In this document: one piece after another, positions 1-6,372 of the stretch
How the letters are laid out: every line of letters begins with the position of its first letter
How positions within the stretch are numbered: position 1 is the first letter of the stretch
Assembly: GCA_007129985.1 (NCBI GenBank)
Contig: SKUL01000273.1
Coordinates: 1-8,723 of the forward strand
DNA: 8,723 bases
Direction of reading: 5' to 3'
From: Flavobacteriales bacterium
GTDB lineage: Bacteria > Bacteroidota > Bacteroidia > Flavobacteriales_D > SKUL01
Made by a program: the position numbers and the translations under genes
The notes under the pieces: model-generated
The model's database searches: none
What the model saw: only the letters and a program-made list of their open reading frames with translations
Told to the model about the DNA's origin: nothing

Positions 1-257
1 ACTTTGGCGGAACAGCATTCCTCGATAACTGCGGTGATTGTGTTGGCGGAAACACCGGTCAAACTGCCTGTGTAGCCGACTGTAACGGTGACTTCGGCGG
101 AACTGCCTTCTTTGATAACTGCGGCGACTGCGTGGGTGGAAACACTGGCGAGACGCCCTGTGCTGCTGACTGTAACGGAGACTTCGGCGGAACAGCTTTC
201 CTCGATGATTGTGGCGAGTGTGTTGGCGGTAATACAGGAGAAGAGCCCTGCGAACTT
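1..257 (+). repeat. Tandem 90-bp coding repeats (30-residue Cys-rich units)
   Basis: Three units begin in register at 1, 91 and 181 (each opens ACTTyGGCGGAAC). The third is incomplete and runs into CELCDL. Each encodes D-C-N-G-D-F-G-G-T-A-F-x-D-x-C-G-x-C-V-G-G-N-T-G and then a Cys near residue 28, giving four Cys per unit with several Asp, Asn and Gly. By hand count units 1 and 2 share about 70 of 90 bases but 26 of 30 residues, and most differences are at third positions. The array is cut by the window edge, so the copy number is unknown. DC-G-x-x-x-G-x-A-x-x-D-x-CG-x-C repeats occur in many secreted bacterial proteins. Disulfide bonding or Ca2+ binding is possible but not shown. Confidence 0.9.
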
Positions 258-1694
258 TGCGATTTGGTTCTTGTAGGCAGCTCAACCCCGGCAACCGGTC
301 CGGGTAACGCCGATGGTACCGCAACAGTTGTTGCCACGGGTGGTTCAGGAACATACAGCTACAGTTGGAACGACCCCTTGATGCAAGATACGCCTACCGC
401 CACGGGCTTGTTCCCCGGTAACTACACCGTGTTGGTTTCTGACGGCGAAGGTTGTGACGAGCAAATCACCGTGAATGTAGGCGTTCAAGGCAACGTTCCC
501 TTCACGCAAGTCCATGCGAACTTCTGTAATACCGGTGGCTATGAGTTGAGTGATTTTATCAGCGCCCAGCAAGTGACGGGTGCCACTGCCTACCGTTGGG
601 AGTTTACCGACTCAGACAATAATGTGCTTCCCGAATACACCCGCGTAGGAGGTAATCCATGGGTTCGCCTGGAGTGGATTTCTGGCACTTCGCTCGGTCA
701 AACCTACGATGTGCGTGTAAAAGCCGAAGTAGGAGGAGAGTGGGGTGAATACGGAATCAGCTGTAATATTGGCGTTTCACCCGATGTGCCCAACACAACT
801 GTCCGTCCTCAATACACGCCTACCAATTCTCAAGGAAACCCCTATGCATTATGCGATATCGTTATTGCATTCAACATTGCGGGAGCTGAAGATTTTGAAT
901 GGCGTTTTGACCCTGATACTGATCCGACAAATGGAAATGAGATCCACTACGTGCGTGGCGCTGCAAATCCAGGGCTTCGTTTGTCATGGGTTAATGGGCT
1001 AACCCCTGGATCAACATACCACGTTGCGGTGCGCGTTAGGGTGAGCGGTGAATGGGGTGAGTTTAGTGATGTAAGTCCGATTTTGCTCGCCATGCCGCCT
1101 AACGACGTGTCTGTTCGTAGTCAGTACTGTGGAATAACACACGCTCCAAACGGAATACTCATTGCTCAGAGTGTATGTGCTGCCGACTTCTACGAGTGGG
1201 AGTTTGTAAATCTCACTACTGGAGTGACTAGCACAGCGCAGCGTCCAAACTCCGGTATTAACCTCAACTGGAACCAGATTAACCCTCTGCTTACTGCCGG
1301 CGACTATGAAGCCCGTGTACGTGTGCAGCAGGGAGGAATTCTCGGAGACTTTGGTCCGGTATGCGACTTCACCATCAGTGGCCCTGAGGCACCTGCTGAC
1401 GACACACCTGCAGTTCGAACATTGGCAGAGAACATCTCCATGTTGTACCCCAACCCCAACATGGGCAGAGAGGTACGTCTTGAACTGTCAGGCCTGGGTG
1501 CAGACAACCACGATGTGATGATCCAGATTTACGAAATCACAGGCCAGTTGATCCAGAATGAAGGATTTGGCCACGTGGGCGATAGCCTAAGCCGACTTAT
1601 TTACTTCAACAAAAACCTTGCTACAGGAATGTACATGGTTCGAATTGTGGTAGATGGTGAGTCGTTTGCCACTGAGCGATTGATTGTGAAATAA
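1..1694 (+). CDS. T9SS-exported multidomain surface protein (adhesin-like), 3' part; Cys-rich repeats, SprB repeat, three Ig/FN3-like modules, sorting domain
   Basis: The reading frame is already open at the window edge (first full codon at 3), so the start and signal peptide lie outside; 563 codons are visible before TAA at 1692-1694. In visible-residue numbering: 1-82 are Cys-rich 30-residue repeats (core DCNGDFGGTAFLDNCGDC); 86-159 match a SprB repeat (GSGTYSYSWNDP, then GNYTVLVSDGEGC); 166-460 are three tandem modules of about 95 residues with YxWEF, RLxW and RVxVxGEWGEF signatures; about 480-563 are a T9SS type A sorting domain (MLYPNPN, IYEITGQLIQ, LATGMYMVRIVVDG, ending RLIVK). Family knowledge: the sorting domain directs passage across the outer membrane and surface attachment or release, and SprB repeats are known from gliding adhesins. 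Cell-surface location is well supported; an adhesive role is inference from the module mix. There is no catalytic motif in the visible part. It is transcribed apart from the next gene, because a strong terminator follows. Confidence 0.93.
   Translation, partial: FGGTAFLDNCGDCVGGNTGQTACVADCNGDFGGTAFFDNCGDCVGGNTGETPCAADCNGDFGGTAFLDDCGECVGGNTGEEPCELCDLVLVGSSTPATGPGNADGTATVVATGGSGTYSYSWNDPLMQDTPTATGLFPGNYTVLVSDGEGCDEQITVNVGVQGNVPFTQVHANFCNTGGYELSDFISAQQVTGATAYRWEFTDSDNNVLPEYTRVGGNPWVRLEWISGTSLGQTYDVRVKAEVGGEWGEYGISCNIGVSPDVPNTTVRPQYTPTNSQGNPYALCDIVIAFNIAGAEDFEWRFDPDTDPTNGNEIHYVRGAANPGLRLSWVNGLTPGSTYHVAVRVRVSGEWGEFSDVSPILLAMPPNDVSVRSQYCGITHAPNGILIAQSVCAADFYEWEFVNLTTGVTSTAQRPNSGINLNWNQINPLLTAGDYEARVRVQQGGILGDFGPVCDFTISGPEAPADDTPAVRTLAENISMLYPNPNMGREVRLELSGLGADNHDVMIQIYEITGQLIQNEGFGHVGDSLSRLIYFNKNLATGMYMVRIVVDGESFATERLIVK
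498..1382 (+). repeat. Three tandem, diverged Ig/FN3-like modules of about 95 residues within the surface protein
   Basis: The modules cover about 498-779, 798-1085 and 1107-1382. Shared positions in order are a hydrophobic strand beginning V-x-x-x-[FY]-C/T, an A-x-x-[YF]-x-W-[ER]-F strand, an L-x-W strand, a G-x-x-Y-x-[VA]-R-V strand, then GEWGE[YF] (GILGDF in the third) and a closing C-x-[IF]. The first module has a Cys at both ends (NFC and ISC), the third has QYC, SVC and PVC, and the middle one has lost the end pair (QYT and VSP). Similarity is at the protein level only, so the duplication is old. Confidence 0.8.
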
Positions 1695-1753
1695 TCCTTT
1701 GTCTAACGCTGACAAGCCCTACAGGCAACCGTTAGCTCAGACGACACAAACAC

Positions 1754-1783
1754 AAACCCCGGCGAGCAATCGTCGGGGTTTTT
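1754..1783 (+). terminator. Intrinsic terminator of the upstream surface-protein gene
   Basis: AACCCCGGCGA (1755-1765) pairs with TCGTCGGGGTT (1770-1780) with one G-T wobble and a GCAA (GNRA-type) tetraloop at 1766-1769. A1754 with T1781 can extend the stem to 12 pairs. The 3' arm ends in a run of five T, TTTTT (1779-1783). It lies 60 bases after the stop codon at 1694, so it should separate this gene from the downstream operon. Confidence 0.9.
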
Positions 1784-1785
1784 AG

Positions 1786-1844
1786 TTAACATAAAATTCA
1801 CTTTTATCATATCGGTTTAACAGATTCATAAGCGGGGCTTAACT
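1786..1844 (+). promoter_or_regulatory. Possible operator region: three TTAAC[A/T] words and a small palindrome upstream of the promoter
   Basis: TTAACA occurs at 1786-1791 and 1817-1822, and TTAACT at 1839-1844, all on the same strand just before the -33 element. TAAGC-GGG-GCTTA (1829-1841) is a 5-bp inverted repeat that abuts the -33 TTG. The spacing (31 and 22 bases) is not a clean one-turn or two-turn pattern, and the stretch is AT-rich, so chance is a serious alternative. No regulator can be named from this. Confidence 0.2.
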
Positions 1845-1845
1845 G

Positions 1846-1873
1846 ATTGGGCTAATGGGCGTAAATACCTTTG
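1846..1873 (+). promoter_or_regulatory. Bacteroidetes-type promoter (TTG, 17 bases, TACCTTTG) for the four-gene operon
   Basis: TACCTTTG at 1866-1873 matches the Bacteroidetes -7 consensus TAnnTTTG exactly. TTG at 1846-1848 lies 17 bases upstream, within the 17-23 base spacing described for Flavobacterium promoters. Transcription would start near 1878-1880, leaving a leader of about 15-17 bases before the ATG at 1895. The leader has no clear Shine-Dalgarno sequence, as is usual in this phylum. Confidence 0.75.
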
Positions 1874-1894
1874 ATTCAAAATTTAAAGAACCCC

Positions 1895-3652
1895 ATGAAA
1901 ACCCTAATCGCCTCTGCTGTTGTAAGTATCTTTATGCTGCTCACCTTTAACGAGGTCAATTCTCAAAGTAATCCTGATCCATTTGATCTGAATTCAGGCT
2001 CTTACGCGTTTAACGAATGGGATGAAACATCGGAGCCCGGAACTTATCCGGAAAACATGATGTTCCATATTTTCTCCAATGGCGATCCTATCCTCGCAGA
2101 GGAACCTGTGGGTGATTGGGTTTGCCGCTACGACATCGAATCGCGCTCCAGAATTGTTGGCCTTTTCGATGCCGGAGTGGGTTTCATTAATACCGGAAAC
2201 ACGCAGGACGATCAGGATCGCTGCGGCAATGGCCCCGATGATGTCGGTGGCTACGTCGGCACGGCAGTTGTTTCACTGAACGCTACCGGACGTGAGGATA
2301 TCAATTTGTCTTTCACTTTGGGAATTGTGTCGCAGGGCGGTGGTGAGCCAACTCCCCGCGAGTGCGCCATGACCCTGCAATACAGAGTGGGTGCAGGAGC
2401 CACGTGGATGAATCTGGACGACCCCATTGTTTTCAGCTCAGCTGGACGCGAGCCCGGAGAGTTTGAAACCTATCAAGACATTCTTCTCCCATCAATGTGC
2501 AATAATCAGCCGCTGGTTCAGGTGCGTTGGAAATACTATTTCGTGGAGGCCAATGATGGCGGTTCGCGCCCAATGCTTAGACTGGATGATGTTGAAATTT
2601 CGAGCTCTGAGCTCACTTCAACTCCCGATCCGATGATTACAGCGGATATTCAAGAACTCGAGTTCTTTCATCAATTAGTGGGAACACCAACAGCCGCTAA
2701 GCCTATTCTTGTTCAAGGGTTGAATCTCACCGGAAATCTACTCGTAACCGCACCACCATTCTTTGAGGTTTCAGACTCACCCGACAGCAATTTCGACGAA
2801 GAATTGACGATTTCACCTGTTTCCGGGCAAGTTGAGCCTACCACTATTTATGTGCGTCTCAACAGACCCAATGCGGGCGCGGCAAGCGGAGTTGTGAGTT
2901 TCTCATCGTCCGGAGCAGAGAGTGTAGATGTTTTTGTAGACGGTGTATGCATGGAGCTGCCTGAACTTTATATCAACGAATTTATGGCCGTCAACAGTGA
3001 AACCATCGCAGACGAAACCGGAGCGTATGAAGACTGGTTTGAAATCTACAACCCCAATGACTTTGACGTGGACATCGCTGGTTATTACGTAACGGATAAC
3101 CTGAACAATATCTTCAAGCACAAAATGGCTTATGGTTCGCCCGAAACCATTATTCCAGCCAATGGATTTTTGCTTCTATGGGCTAGTGGAAACCCCGAAA
3201 TAAGTGTGCTTCACGTAGATTGGTCTCTCTCCGGCAGCGGCGAAGACCTGGGTATTTTCTTCCCCGACGGTGAAACAGCCATTGATACCTACACTTTCGG
3301 TCAGCAAACAGCAGATATCTCTGAGGGCCGAGCCAGCGACGGTGCAGAACAGTGGGTGTTTTTTGAAACACCAACACCTGGAGCTTCCAACAACATCACT
3401 TCGGTAAGAACAAAAGAAATGTTGAATATCAAGCTGTTTCCGGTTCCAGTTACACAATTTGTAAACATCCAATGCGATTGTATGCTTCAGTCTATTCAGA
3501 TTGTGGATTTGGCCGGCCGGGTGGTTCGTGAAGATAACCCCAATGCTCAAGGATTTGCTACCCTCATGACGGGAAATCTGGTTCCGGGAATGTACCTCAT
3601 CCGGTCCAACACCGACAAAGGAGTGGCTGTTTCACAGATTCTGGTTCGCTAA
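1895..3652 (+). CDS. T9SS-exported lamin-tail-domain protein
   Basis: 585 residues. ATG at 1895 is chosen because it opens a good signal peptide (MKTLIASAVVSIFMLLTF, cleavage near NSQ); the TTG 24 bases upstream lies inside the promoter. Domains: about 35-238 a Bacteroidetes jelly-roll-like domain (YAFNEWDETSEPGTYPENM, then GFINTG, LQYRVG, VQVRWKYYFV and MLRLDDVEIS); about 250-352 an Ig-like domain (GLNLTGNLLVTAPPFFEVS, TTIYVRLN, GVVSFSSSGA); about 358-500 a lamin-tail domain (YINEFMAVNSE, DWFEIYNPNDFDVDIAGYYV, IIPANGFLLLWASG, SLSGSGEDLGIF); about 509-585 a T9SS type A sorting domain (VDLAGRVV, LVPGMYLIRSN). The sorting domain reads LFPVPV where YPNP is usual and carries an odd CDC. Lamin-tail domains in bacteria often accompany secreted nucleases and phosphatases, but no nuclease or phosphatase motif is visible here, so activity is unknown; a scaffold or binding role is possible. 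It is the first gene of a probable four-gene operon. Confidence 0.92.
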   Translation: MKTLIASAVVSIFMLLTFNEVNSQSNPDPFDLNSGSYAFNEWDETSEPGTYPENMMFHIFSNGDPILAEEPVGDWVCRYDIESRSRIVGLFDAGVGFINTGNTQDDQDRCGNGPDDVGGYVGTAVVSLNATGREDINLSFTLGIVSQGGGEPTPRECAMTLQYRVGAGATWMNLDDPIVFSSAGREPGEFETYQDILLPSMCNNQPLVQVRWKYYFVEANDGGSRPMLRLDDVEISSSELTSTPDPMITADIQELEFFHQLVGTPTAAKPILVQGLNLTGNLLVTAPPFFEVSDSPDSNFDEELTISPVSGQVEPTTIYVRLNRPNAGAASGVVSFSSSGAESVDVFVDGVCMELPELYINEFMAVNSETIADETGAYEDWFEIYNPNDFDVDIAGYYVTDNLNNIFKHKMAYGSPETIIPANGFLLLWASGNPEISVLHVDWSLSGSGEDLGIFFPDGETAIDTYTFGQQTADISEGRASDGAEQWVFFETPTPGASNNITSVRTKEMLNIKLFPVPVTQFVNIQCDCMLQSIQIVDLAGRVVREDNPNAQGFATLMTGNLVPGMYLIRSNTDKGVAVSQILVR

Positions 3653-3661
3653 TCATTGACT

Positions 3662-4354
3662 ATGAAAAAATTAAAGCGACTTGTGCGGACTAGCGCTGCA
3701 TTCCTCTTTGGCGCTGTGCTGCTCGTATCCTGCACCAAAGACCGACTCATTTTTGAAGTTCCTGTTGGAATTCCCTGCGAGTGTAATGACCTACCATCAG
3801 GAGTGCAGCTCATTCACTACTGGAGCTTCAATGATGACTCTCCGCCCGATGCCATCTTCACCCCTTCGTACACCGTGAGTGAGGCCACAATGATGTACCA
3901 CGGCCAGGATGGTCCTTTTGAGTATTGCGACGGTGCCACCCAGTCTTGCTGGGAAACGGTAAACGACGGAACGACCATCAACGCGCGCAACGGGAATTCC
4001 GACGGGCTGGCATTGAGGCTCAGAAACCCGGGCAGCTACCTCGAAATTGATGCCTCTACCGAAGGATACAAGGACATTATTCTGCGATATGCCACTCGCC
4101 GAACCGGTTCGGGAGCGCAGGCGCAACAAATTTTTTATGCCACCGATGGAAGCACTTTTGTAAACGCCGGCCTCGATGAAACCGAGCTACAGGTAAACGA
4201 AGACTGGGAGCTCCGGCAGGTAGATTTTGTAAATGTGGCTGCTGCCAACAACAACTCCAGTTTCAAAATCCGGATTGTGTTTGCAGACGGAAACGCAAAC
4301 GAGTCAGGTAATAATCGCTTTGATAATCTTACCCTCGATGGGAACGCCCTTTAG
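3662..4354 (+). CDS. Lipoprotein with Bacteroidetes 'YWSFN' jelly-roll-like domain
   Basis: 230 residues. ATG at 3662 gives a classic lipoprotein signal: basic start MKKLKRLVR, a hydrophobic core, and lipobox LVSC with the acylated Cys at residue 24. The mature end begins CTKDR, which only weakly resembles the acidic surface-export signals described for Bacteroidetes lipoproteins, so the side of the outer membrane it faces is open. The rest is one domain: IHYWSFND near residue 55, ARNGNSDGLALRLRNPGSYL, YKDIILRYATRRTGSGAQ, then FKIRIVFADG and NRFDNLTLDG at the end. I recognise this pattern from hypothetical Bacteroidetes lipoproteins and secreted proteins, often near lamin-tail proteins; its function is not known to me. 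It begins 9 bases after the previous stop codon and its end overlaps the next gene by 17 bases, which supports co-transcription. It may be the membrane-held partner of the secreted lamin-tail protein; that is inference. Confidence 0.9.
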   Translation: MKKLKRLVRTSAAFLFGAVLLVSCTKDRLIFEVPVGIPCECNDLPSGVQLIHYWSFNDDSPPDAIFTPSYTVSEATMMYHGQDGPFEYCDGATQSCWETVNDGTTINARNGNSDGLALRLRNPGSYLEIDASTEGYKDIILRYATRRTGSGAQAQQIFYATDGSTFVNAGLDETELQVNEDWELRQVDFVNVAAANNNSSFKIRIVFADGNANESGNNRFDNLTLDGNAL

Positions 4355-5117
4355 TGACTTTCGCCGGTTTTGGAATATACCCGGTACGCCGCAATTGGTG
4401 ATTATTCCGGTGTTGGCACTGATTCTTTTTTTGCTGCTTTTATCCATGGTTGAGCAAAGACCTGAAAAACTCAAGCCAATGAGGTGGCTGCATACACAGG
4501 TTCCCGAGCCTTCGGATATCTGTATGCACCCCGACAGGGATACCTACTTTGTAGTGAGTGATGACGGCTTTTTGTTTGAAGTGGATACCCTTGGAAGAAT
4601 CATCAGAAAAGCCGACTACAAAGGTTTCGACACAGAGGGTGTTACCGTACACGGCAGCAAGGTGTATGTGATAGAAGAGTTTACGCGTAAAATTCGCGTG
4701 TTCGATCTCGAAACTCTCGAAATGGAGCGTACAGTTTCGGTTCCCTACGCTGGAGGAAGAAACAAAGCCTTTGAGTCCATCGCATTCAATCACGCCCGCA
4801 ACTGCTTTGTGATGCTCACCGAAAAAGACCCCATTTTTCTCGTTGAACTAGATGCTTCGCTCAATGTCAACAACGAAATCGACATGGATGGCATCGCATC
4901 CGACATCTCTGCTGCCACCTGGCACAAAGAGCATCTCTGGCTTTTGAGCGACGAAGACATGGTGGTGATGAAACTAGACCCCAAGAACTACAAGATTCTG
5001 AATAAGTGGCGTGTGCCCATCATCAACCCCGAAGGAATTGCATTTGACCGGCAGGGGAGAATGATTATTGTTTCGGACGACCTTGAGAGGTTCTATTACT
5101 TCAAATCACCCGCATGA
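4338..5117 (+). CDS. Membrane-anchored SdiA-regulated-family beta-propeller protein
   Basis: 259 residues. ATG at 4338 gives a short N-terminal stretch and then one clear membrane segment (about 19-38, QLVIIPVLALILFLLLLSMV). The basic residues before it (RR at 9-10) fit an inner-membrane anchor with the rest in the periplasm. The body matches the SdiA-regulated family (PF06977, a YjiK-like beta-propeller): EPSDICMHPDRDTYFVVSDDG (about 57-77), FDTEGVTVHGSKVYVIEE, FESIAFNHARNCFVMLTEKD, ISAATWHKEHLWLLSDED and NPEGIAFDRQGRMIIVSDD. The recurring E-[SG]-[IV] at blade starts resembles the central acidic residues of SMP-30 and phytase-like propellers, which bind metal; activity here is unproven. The family name comes from E. 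coli regulation by SdiA and implies nothing about quorum sensing here. The start lies inside the lipoprotein gene (17-nt overlap) and the end overlaps the porin gene as ATGA, so translational coupling is likely on both sides. Confidence 0.88.
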   Translation: MGTPFSDFRRFWNIPGTPQLVIIPVLALILFLLLLSMVEQRPEKLKPMRWLHTQVPEPSDICMHPDRDTYFVVSDDGFLFEVDTLGRIIRKADYKGFDTEGVTVHGSKVYVIEEFTRKIRVFDLETLEMERTVSVPYAGGRNKAFESIAFNHARNCFVMLTEKDPIFLVELDASLNVNNEIDMDGIASDISAATWHKEHLWLLSDEDMVVMKLDPKNYKILNKWRVPIINPEGIAFDRQGRMIIVSDDLERFYYFKSPA

Positions 5118-6286
5118 AGCGTTTATTCCTCCTCACCGTAGTATTGCTGTGTTCAACCGAAGCATGGTCGCAACTTACGTTGGGAAACGGGCATCATGTG
5201 CTTGAAATAACAGGTTCGTTATCTACCTATTACAATCATCGTGTTCTCAAAGAAACCAGTGATAATCGCAACAAAGACCGCTTTCGCCTTAGAGATGCCC
5301 AAATACAACTTGAAGGTCGTATCAAGGATGTGATTGAATATGAACTACAAGTAGACTTTGTGGATCTCTCATCTCTCTCGGGCGGGGCTGTTGACCCGGA
5401 AAATCCCGGACTGATGGACGCGTGGATTCGCTACAAAGGCCTTGGTTTTGTGGATGTGCAGGTAGGCTATGGAAAACTGTTTTACTCCCGCAGTTCGCTG
5501 GTGCCATTTACTTACAGTCCTTACTGGCAGCGCGCTGAGTTGCTTCGCGGAGATGTTTTCGGAAGACGAGATATTGGTGTTACGCTTACGAAGTCACTTT
5601 GGCGGCAGCGAATCAATGTGTACGCCGGAGTATATACGGGTTTGGCTGAAGTCTCACTGCGCGGAGATAATGATGCAAGCGGTGCACCCGAATATGTGGC
5701 CCGCGTAGATTTTGCCTACCCCGCCCGATACCGCTATCGCGATATTGATACCCGCAACACGCCCATCCCTATGTTCGCCGTTGGTTTCAATGGGCGCTAT
5801 GCCAACAAGCAACTTCCTGATGGAAGGTCTTTTCCCAATTTCTCGACCGGTGAGTACGGGCTGAAAGTTATCAATGGCGAGCGCTATGTGTACGGGATGG
5901 ACGCCAGTTTTCAGTACAAAGGCTTTTCGGCACAGTTCGAAATTCACCAGATGTGGGGTATTCCGCAGCGAAACAACGACGCCCTTTTGCACGGTTATTA
6001 CACCGACCGCGACGACGGATTTTTTGTGGCAGGAGGTTACGTGGCGCAGGTCAACTATTTTTCCAGAAAGTTTAAAACCATCATGTCCGTGCGTTTTGAA
6101 GAGCTCGATTTGAACGACCTCATTCCCGGAAACGGACAGCGTTTGAGCGGGGCGCTGGCATACCAGATCAAGGGCTTCGACTCAATGATCAAGTTTCAGT
6201 ATTTTAATGTGCTGCGCGAGGAGTCTATCAACCCCTATCGTTGGACGGAGCAATTTCGTATTGGCTGGCAGTTCAACTTCAAGTAG
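5114..6286 (+). CDS. Outer-membrane porin, phosphate-selective porin O/P family
   Basis: 390 residues with a signal peptide (MKRLFLLTVVLLCSTEAWSQ, cleavage near AWS-Q). The mature protein has the alternating beta-strand pattern of a 16-18-strand barrel and matches the OprO/OprP family (PF07396): DRFRLRDAQIQLEGRIKDVIEYELQVDF early, then LMDAWIRYKGLGFVDVQVGYGK, LLRGDVFGRRDIGVTL, and late strands SGALAYQIKGFDSMIKFQYF and EQFRIGWQFNFK. It is a little shorter than Pseudomonas OprP but of normal size for Bacteroidetes members. The Arg/Lys-rich loops (YPARYRYRDIDTR) would suit an anion path. In Pseudomonas these porins take up phosphate or polyphosphate; in Bacteroidetes the family is broad, so substrate is uncertain. 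It overlaps the propeller gene by 4 nt (ATGA), which ties the two together, and it appears to be the last gene of the operon. Confidence 0.9.
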   Translation: MKRLFLLTVVLLCSTEAWSQLTLGNGHHVLEITGSLSTYYNHRVLKETSDNRNKDRFRLRDAQIQLEGRIKDVIEYELQVDFVDLSSLSGGAVDPENPGLMDAWIRYKGLGFVDVQVGYGKLFYSRSSLVPFTYSPYWQRAELLRGDVFGRRDIGVTLTKSLWRQRINVYAGVYTGLAEVSLRGDNDASGAPEYVARVDFAYPARYRYRDIDTRNTPIPMFAVGFNGRYANKQLPDGRSFPNFSTGEYGLKVINGERYVYGMDASFQYKGFSAQFEIHQMWGIPQRNNDALLHGYYTDRDDGFFVAGGYVAQVNYFSRKFKTIMSVRFEELDLNDLIPGNGQRLSGALAYQIKGFDSMIKFQYFNVLREESINPYRWTEQFRIGWQFNFK

Positions 6287-6294
6287 GTAATTCA

Positions 6295-6313
6295 CTCAGC
6301 TCTCCTGAGATTT
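6295..6313 (+). terminator. Weak terminator-like hairpin after the porin gene
   Basis: CTCAG (6295-6299) and CTGAG (6305-6309) form a 5-bp stem with a 5-base loop, followed by ATTTT. The stem is short and the T run is only four bases, so termination may be partial. It is the only terminator candidate in the 86-base gap between the porin and the next gene. Confidence 0.25.
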
Positions 6314-6360
6314 TACGCTTTGATAAAGTGCGTTATTACGGCTTTTAACCGAACAACAAC

Positions 6361-6368
6361 GATATTTG
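6361..6368 (+). promoter_or_regulatory. Near-consensus -7 element (GATATTTG) just before the last gene
   Basis: GATATTTG matches TAnnTTTG at all positions except the first (G for T). Its end is only 4 bases from the ATG at 6373, and no TTG is seen 17-23 bases upstream. If it is real, transcription would begin at or next to the start codon and the message would be leaderless. The match could also be chance. Confidence 0.25.
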
Positions 6369-6372
6369 TACT

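Noticed and set aside
1..257. CRISPR array as an explanation of the 90-bp repeats
   Set aside because: The repeats are adjacent with no unique spacers, are in frame, and vary mainly at third codon positions.
1871..1894. TTG start 24 bases upstream of the lamin-tail gene start
   Set aside because: It lies inside the -7 element of the promoter, so it would not be on the message, and the ATG at 1895 opens a much better signal peptide.
3176..3550. 124-codon open frame on the - strand
   Set aside because: It is antisense to the lamin-tail and sorting domains of a well-supported gene and resembles no family.
3656..3661. TTG start two codons before the lipoprotein ATG
   Set aside because: It adds only two residues before the basic MKKLKR start; the ATG at 3662 is the normal choice.
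3797..4129. 110-codon open frame on the - strand
   Set aside because: It is antisense to the lipoprotein gene and has the low-complexity look of a shadow frame.
4233..4337. Longer N-terminus for the propeller protein from an upstream start
   Set aside because: It would overlap the lipoprotein gene by over 120 bases and add 35 residues with no family resemblance; the ATG at 4338 places the membrane segment normally.
4338..5117. Quorum-sensing role for the SdiA-regulated-family gene
   Set aside because: The family name reflects regulation in E. coli only; no LuxR or LuxI gene is present in this window.
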